A stretch of DNA of 64,000 nt, taken from positions 2,170,001 through 2,234,000 of the forward strand of contig JAGYVD010000001.1 in assembly GCA_021209875.1 (NCBI GenBank). The letters are read 5' to 3'. Shown in pieces: positions 60,190 through 64,000 of the stretch. A program made the position numbers and the translations under genes. The DNA comes from Rosellinia necatrix. Taxonomy: Eukaryota; Ascomycota; Sordariomycetes; Xylariales; Xylariaceae. How positions within the stretch are numbered: position 1 is the stretch's first letter; the number at the start of each line of letters is the position of its first letter. The notes below the pieces were generated by a model, which searched no databases, was not told the origin of the DNA, and saw only the letters and a program-made list of their open reading frames with translations.

Positions 60190-60684
60190 ATGGACGCGAT
60201 GGACCGGCATACATCGATCGAGCGATCTACAAGGCACAGGAATGATAACCGCGGGGCATTTGTGACTAGGAAAACGCCTACTGCACTACCACCAAAGAAG
60301 AGGCAGAAGAAAGTCCAGAAAGGACGGGCAACAGACCGAAAGCAGCGGAAGATCAAATACCGCCAATACAATCTTCGTTGCCTTCTTGATCACTACTGCG
60401 GCGAATGTCAACATAAGGACGAGTTACCAGGGCTTCTAGACCATTACTGCCCCTGTAGTCACAGCTGTTTCTGTGATCATCAGGTTGAAATTGGGGATGA
60501 TCATTGGTGCCCATGCAGACAAACACTCGGCCATGGCTTTATCGATGAGGAGATGTTGAACCAAATGGATGCGGCAGCTTGGAACCGGACAACAGAAACA
60601 ACAGAAACAACAGAAACAACAGAAACAGCAGAAACAGCAGAACCAGCAGAACCAGCAAAACAAGAAGCGTTGTTGAATTATTGA
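60190..60684 (+). CDS. Small Cys/His-rich protein with Thr-Glu repeat tail (164 aa)
   Basis: An intronless ORF from ATG 60190 to TGA 60682. The N-terminal 55 residues are strongly basic (PPKKRQKKVQKGRATDRKQR), NLS-like. The core has an internally repeated Cys/His pattern: LLDHYCGECQHKDELPG, LLDHYCPCSHSCFCDHQ, then DDHWCPCRQTLGHGF. These spacings suggest one or two zinc sites of no type I can name. The C-terminus is a TET/TAE repeat coded by ACAGAAACA-type 9-mers (about 60593-60660). It could be a DNA- or RNA-binding small protein or a lineage-specific orphan. The regular Cys/His spacing and internal duplication argue against chance. Confidence 0.5.
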   Translation: MDAMDRHTSIERSTRHRNDNRGAFVTRKTPTALPPKKRQKKVQKGRATDRKQRKIKYRQYNLRCLLDHYCGECQHKDELPGLLDHYCPCSHSCFCDHQVEIGDDHWCPCRQTLGHGFIDEEMLNQMDAAAWNRTTETTETTETTETAETAEPAEPAKQEALLNY

Positions 60685-61452
60685 GGACTTTACGCTAGAA
60701 TTGAAAACATATAACTAATGTAGTTACTTATAAGAATGTATTCAGCCAATGGTAAAAACCAGAACCTTATTGTGAGCACCTAACTACCTAAGCAAGTACT
60801 TATGTAACATGTGCTCCGCCCAGTGGATACCTGCCACAGCAGACATCATAATTACTTAATCTACCTAGGTGCATCAAATAGGTAGGTACCTAGGCAGTTA
60901 TTAGTACCTACCTACGGGCTGTGCAAATCATTGTTAAACCCACTATGTCTGATTATCGCCACGGTATAGGTATCAATACATAGATGGTACCTGTTAGAGG
61001 TTGCTTTCACACTTTAGTCGGTACTGCAGGAAATAAAATGACGGGCTCGTTGGATCTTGCTCGGCTATCTAGGGGTAGGCGGGGTTAGACGGGGATAGTC
61101 GGATTTATCAATGTTCCATCGGTGCTAGTTTCCATAGTCCTTACCTAAGTAGGTACGTAGGTAGGTAGGTGGTGCACAAGGCTGACTTTGACAGTGCTGC
61201 TGGTGGGTCATTAGGCCATGGGCTGATTGGCTGCAAGCACGCAGCCAGCGGATCTCGCGCCTGCATGAGCGAATCAAGCTGAGAGCGCCTTGATTGAAGC
61301 CACAACGGTTCACCCCCAAAGTCAAGACCAAACCCGACAACAATTTCTCCGCCTTCCAGTAACTAAACCTTTGACTGAAAGCCCCAAACCCCACGCGACG
61401 ACCGTTAGAAGCGCATAGACACTCTGGTGTCTCTCTACTTAGGACATAAACC
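60685..61452. other. Promoter side of not2, no gene seen
   Basis: Carries several CTACCTAGGTGC/GGTAGGTACC motifs (60780-60915, 61145-61170). No conserved ORF. Confidence 0.4.
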
Positions 61453-64000
61453 ATGAATCGACCAGGTAGTGCTGTCCCGAACCCTTTGCCCTGTCTGCCT
61501 CCGTAACCACCCTGTTTGCCACTCGATGCCGAATCTCCATCGCGTCTTGTCATGACGGCCGTCCCATCGAATACAACCGGTTCCCGTTATTCTCGCTGCC
61601 CGTGCGACACTGATGTCGTATGGCTGGATCGTAGACGGGCGCATAAACACAGCGGGACGAGCCGCAATTCGGTTCAATCCGCCTCAGCCTCGTCGCAATC
61701 GGATGTCCTCTGGAGACGATGGGGGAGGGGTTGCCGGCTCCTGGTGCGCCGGCCGCTGGTGGAGGGGCCCCGGGAATGCCTATACCTATGCCTTGCCATC
61801 ACACTGCTTCTGCGCATCCACGTTTGCGAGCTTGGCTAATACTAGCATGGTCAGGAGCGGTGCCGCAAACCCTGAGGGGGATGCCAACTGGCTTTGGTAG
61901 TCAACAACAACAGCCCCAACAACCCGGCAGGGCAAATCGGTTACCAAACGGTAAAATAGGTATGGCGGCTGCAGCAGACACCAGAATTCGCTTGTCCAGA
62001 CACTGATCTGGTCTATGTATGTGAAGCAAACAATGCGGGCGGATGGGCCTTTGGTGGGAATGTGCCCATGGGTGGTGCGGCCAGTAGTCTCCAGAACTCG
62101 TCGAGGCAGTTGGGGGGCAACCTCAGTTTCGCACAGAGCCTAGGTGCCTCGCAACAGGCAGCATCATTGGACCTCTCGTAGGTACTCATTTTCCATTCAT
62201 TCTAACTACCATTTGGGTTACCTGGGGGACCTGCCGCGCCCTACCCACATTAGGTACCTGCGGTCAATCCCTCTTCCTTCATTCTCGCACAACACCACAA
62301 CACTGCGTCGTTGCCGTTCTCGTTTAATTGGCATGCATCTTCAACTCCACTCCACTCCATCGCACTAGTGAAACGGGTTGCAAGAATTTGGTATTCTGCA
62401 GTTTGTCTTGTTGCACGCAGTCATGCCTGATCAGCCTCCACGGCCGCCTCCCCCTTCGTTGTCTGAGGGCATAGGCCCTCGTCTATCCTCCCCCTCCAAG
62501 GCTCGCAAGCCAAAGCTTCTGCACAAGATACATTTGCAGTCTAGTGGCCCTTCATTCTCTATGAAGCGGCCGGCTCCTCGGGGCACGCTATATTCCAAGA
62601 TTAGCCAAGGCTTGCGTGAATCCGGTTTTACCGATTCCAGCACAGATCCTGAGGTGGCCTTGCCTGGGGCTCTTGAGAAATCCAAAGCTGGCACGGCTGG
62701 TCATATGCACCAAGGTCGGCCTGCGTTGCCACCGGGTTTGCCTTATGCCGCCGTACTGAGTCGGTAAATGCTGATTATCCCATCTGCATTTTCGTTTGCT
62801 TATTCCCTTTTGCCCTCCATCCCGCTTTACTTTTTAGCACTTTTTGGTTCAATTCTGGTTCCGTTTACTTTTCACCATGTCAATTAAGATAGCTAATATC
62901 GTCGTAGCGAATTCCCCTCCCTCTCCAACAACTCGCAGCTTCCTAGTGGCAATGCATCTTCGCTATGGGCTGGGGGCTCAAGGCCAATGAGTGGTGCTAT
63001 GCAGCGAAACCAGCCTACCCCTCACTCGCAACAAAGCCAACAGGATGACTTTTTCTCATCGTCGTCCCGCATTAGCACAACCCAAGGAGCATTCCGCTTC
63101 GGTACCCAGGCAAGCATGTCGCAATCATCCCAGCCCCAACCGAGTAGCATCGATGAGTTCCCACCTCTCAACAACAGCCTAAGGAATGGCGAAGCCGATA
63201 TTGGCCAGGAGCGTGGCTCGACCTTGATGTCGACGTTGGGCTTTGGTGCCCAAGGAAGCACAGCAGGGGGCTCATTACAGGGCACGCGTGCAGGCAATGG
63301 TTTGCTGAATGCTTTGTCTGCCAACTCTCGGTCGACGGATGTTTGCTCACCTGATGGGACCGGTATGTACACCTATCCACTTCTCCGAGTCACTTGTAGT
63401 TCTTGACGTTATGGACTAGATCTCCCTCGATCTCAAGATATGGGAAGCAGTAGTGGCGAGGCTCGTCAGAAGCCACCTGGATTCCGCGATGATACGTTAT
63501 CTTCTCAGTCCCCTAAAGACCCCTCGCAATCCTCTGAAGGTCGAAATCCTCTAGGTGCAATTGGCACCAGCGAAACACAATCCAATAAGAACAAGGATAG
63601 TGAAGATGCGCAATCACCCGCTGTCCGTGATCCTTTGGCTGGTATGGCGGAGATCGACAAGTGGGGTATCAAGGGTTTGCGTACTTTGATGAGCAATTAC
63701 CCCGATTACGCTGCCTGTGTCGCGGGAATGGACCCTGCTACCTTCGGACTCGATCTGACATCACCTGAGTGAGTACCAGAGCATGCCGTGCCCATCCATT
63801 TAATCTGGTGTTAACTGTCTTTCGTAGTATGATCTCGACACAGATCTGGTCGCCGTTCAACGACGCCCCACCGCGCCCAGCTGCTCCTGATTTCCGCCTG
63901 CCGGATTGCTATAAAGTGAACAATGTTATGCCTTTACGCAATAAGATTTCCAACTTCAACGAAGAGACTTTGATGTGGATTTTCTACAGCTGTCCTGGGG
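61453..64000 (+). CDS. not2: CCR4-NOT complex subunit NOT2 (5' part, runs off the window)
   Basis: Exons 61453-61465, 61846-61959, 62027-62177, 62908-63362, 63420-63768 and 63828 onward. NOT2 is the scaffold partner of NOT1 and NOT3/5 in the CCR4-NOT mRNA deadenylase. The start MNRP is a 13-nt exon. Next come TLRGMPTGFGSQQQQ and RANRLPNGKI, a Gly/Ser/Gln stretch (GGWAFGGNVPMGGAASSLQN), SLDLSEFPSLSNNSQ, a Gln/Ser-rich linker and the conserved DPLAGMAEIDKWGIKGLRTL. The NOT2/3/5 C-terminal domain begins STQIWSPFNDAP and LPDCYKVNNVMPLRNKISNF, ending at the window edge with about 100 residues missing. Phases agree at every junction. The third intron (62178-62907, 730 nt) is exceptionally long here and contains an ORF. 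The first intron (380 nt) is also long. Confidence 0.92.
62423..62763 (+). other. Candidate alternative first exon inside not2 intron 3
   Basis: An ATG at 62423 opens 113 codons (MPDQPPRPPPPSLSEGIGPR ... LPPGLPYAAVLSR) that end at a GTAAAT donor (62764). The phase left over (two bases, CG) is exactly that needed to join not2 exon 4 at 62908 and continue into EFPSLSNN. No in-frame acceptor links it to exon 3, so it would need its own promoter. Product: NOT2 with a different Pro/Lys-rich N-terminus. Confidence 0.4.

Overview
This window is nuclear DNA from a filamentous ascomycete. The evidence is short GT-AG introns (mostly 45-150 nt) with CTAAC/CTGAC-type branch sites, two Zn2Cys6 transcription factors, a spliceosomal U2 snRNA gene, and several fungal protein families (PEX7, MSS116/CYT-19-type helicase, CUE1, SMC2, NOT2, phocein/MOB, an NCS1 permease). 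Gene style and intergenic repeats fit a sordariomycete, but that placement is inference.

Layout: an NCS1 permease with two frame breaks (0.7-2.8 kb); an unrecognised three-exon gene with an in-frame UAG (3.6-4.6); a membrane J-domain protein with one frame slip (5.1-5.8); a large Zn2Cys6 regulator on the minus strand (6.4-9.6); an unrecognised multi-exon gene with an in-frame UAG (12.6-13.8); a SigF-like/NTF2-like protein (15.0-15.9); a single-pass membrane protein (16.8-17.5); a double GFA-domain protein (19.5-20.7); a CUE-AlkB-GRF dioxygenase (20.8-22.4) divergent from pex7 (23.2-24.3); a C2H2 protein with an in-frame UAG (25.6-26.4); mss116 (27.8-29.9); an unknown membrane protein (32.0-33.0) convergent with cue1 (33.4-34.3); U2 snRNA head-to-head with smc2 (35.4-39.9); a membrane-anchored MOSC protein (40.6-42.3); an 8 kb gene-poor stretch; a second Zn2Cys6 regulator (50.5-53.0); a MOB/phocein protein with a coding-like extension beyond a UAG (55.5-57.3) divergent from a G3E GTPase (58.1-59.5); a small Cys/His-rich protein (60.2-60.7); and the 5' part of not2, which runs off the window (61.5-64.0).

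There is no biosynthetic cluster, transposase gene or CRISPR array. Most genes are housekeeping and functionally unrelated. Short palindromic CTAGGTA/GGTACC-type repeats are concentrated in intergenic DNA, mainly between divergent genes.

The most interesting pattern is that four separate gene models are interrupted by an in-frame UAG, never UAA or UGA, with coherent coding sequence (three of them with further introns) continuing downstream. At all four sites the A of the UAG can be drawn inside a hairpin loop. This is the signature of the sexual-stage A-to-I mRNA editing known in Fusarium and Neurospora (UAG to UGG, Trp). A second theme is +1 expansions of homopolymer runs in three genes, which may be assembly errors. 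A third is an intronic ORF in not2 whose splice donor is in the correct phase to act as an alternative first exon.
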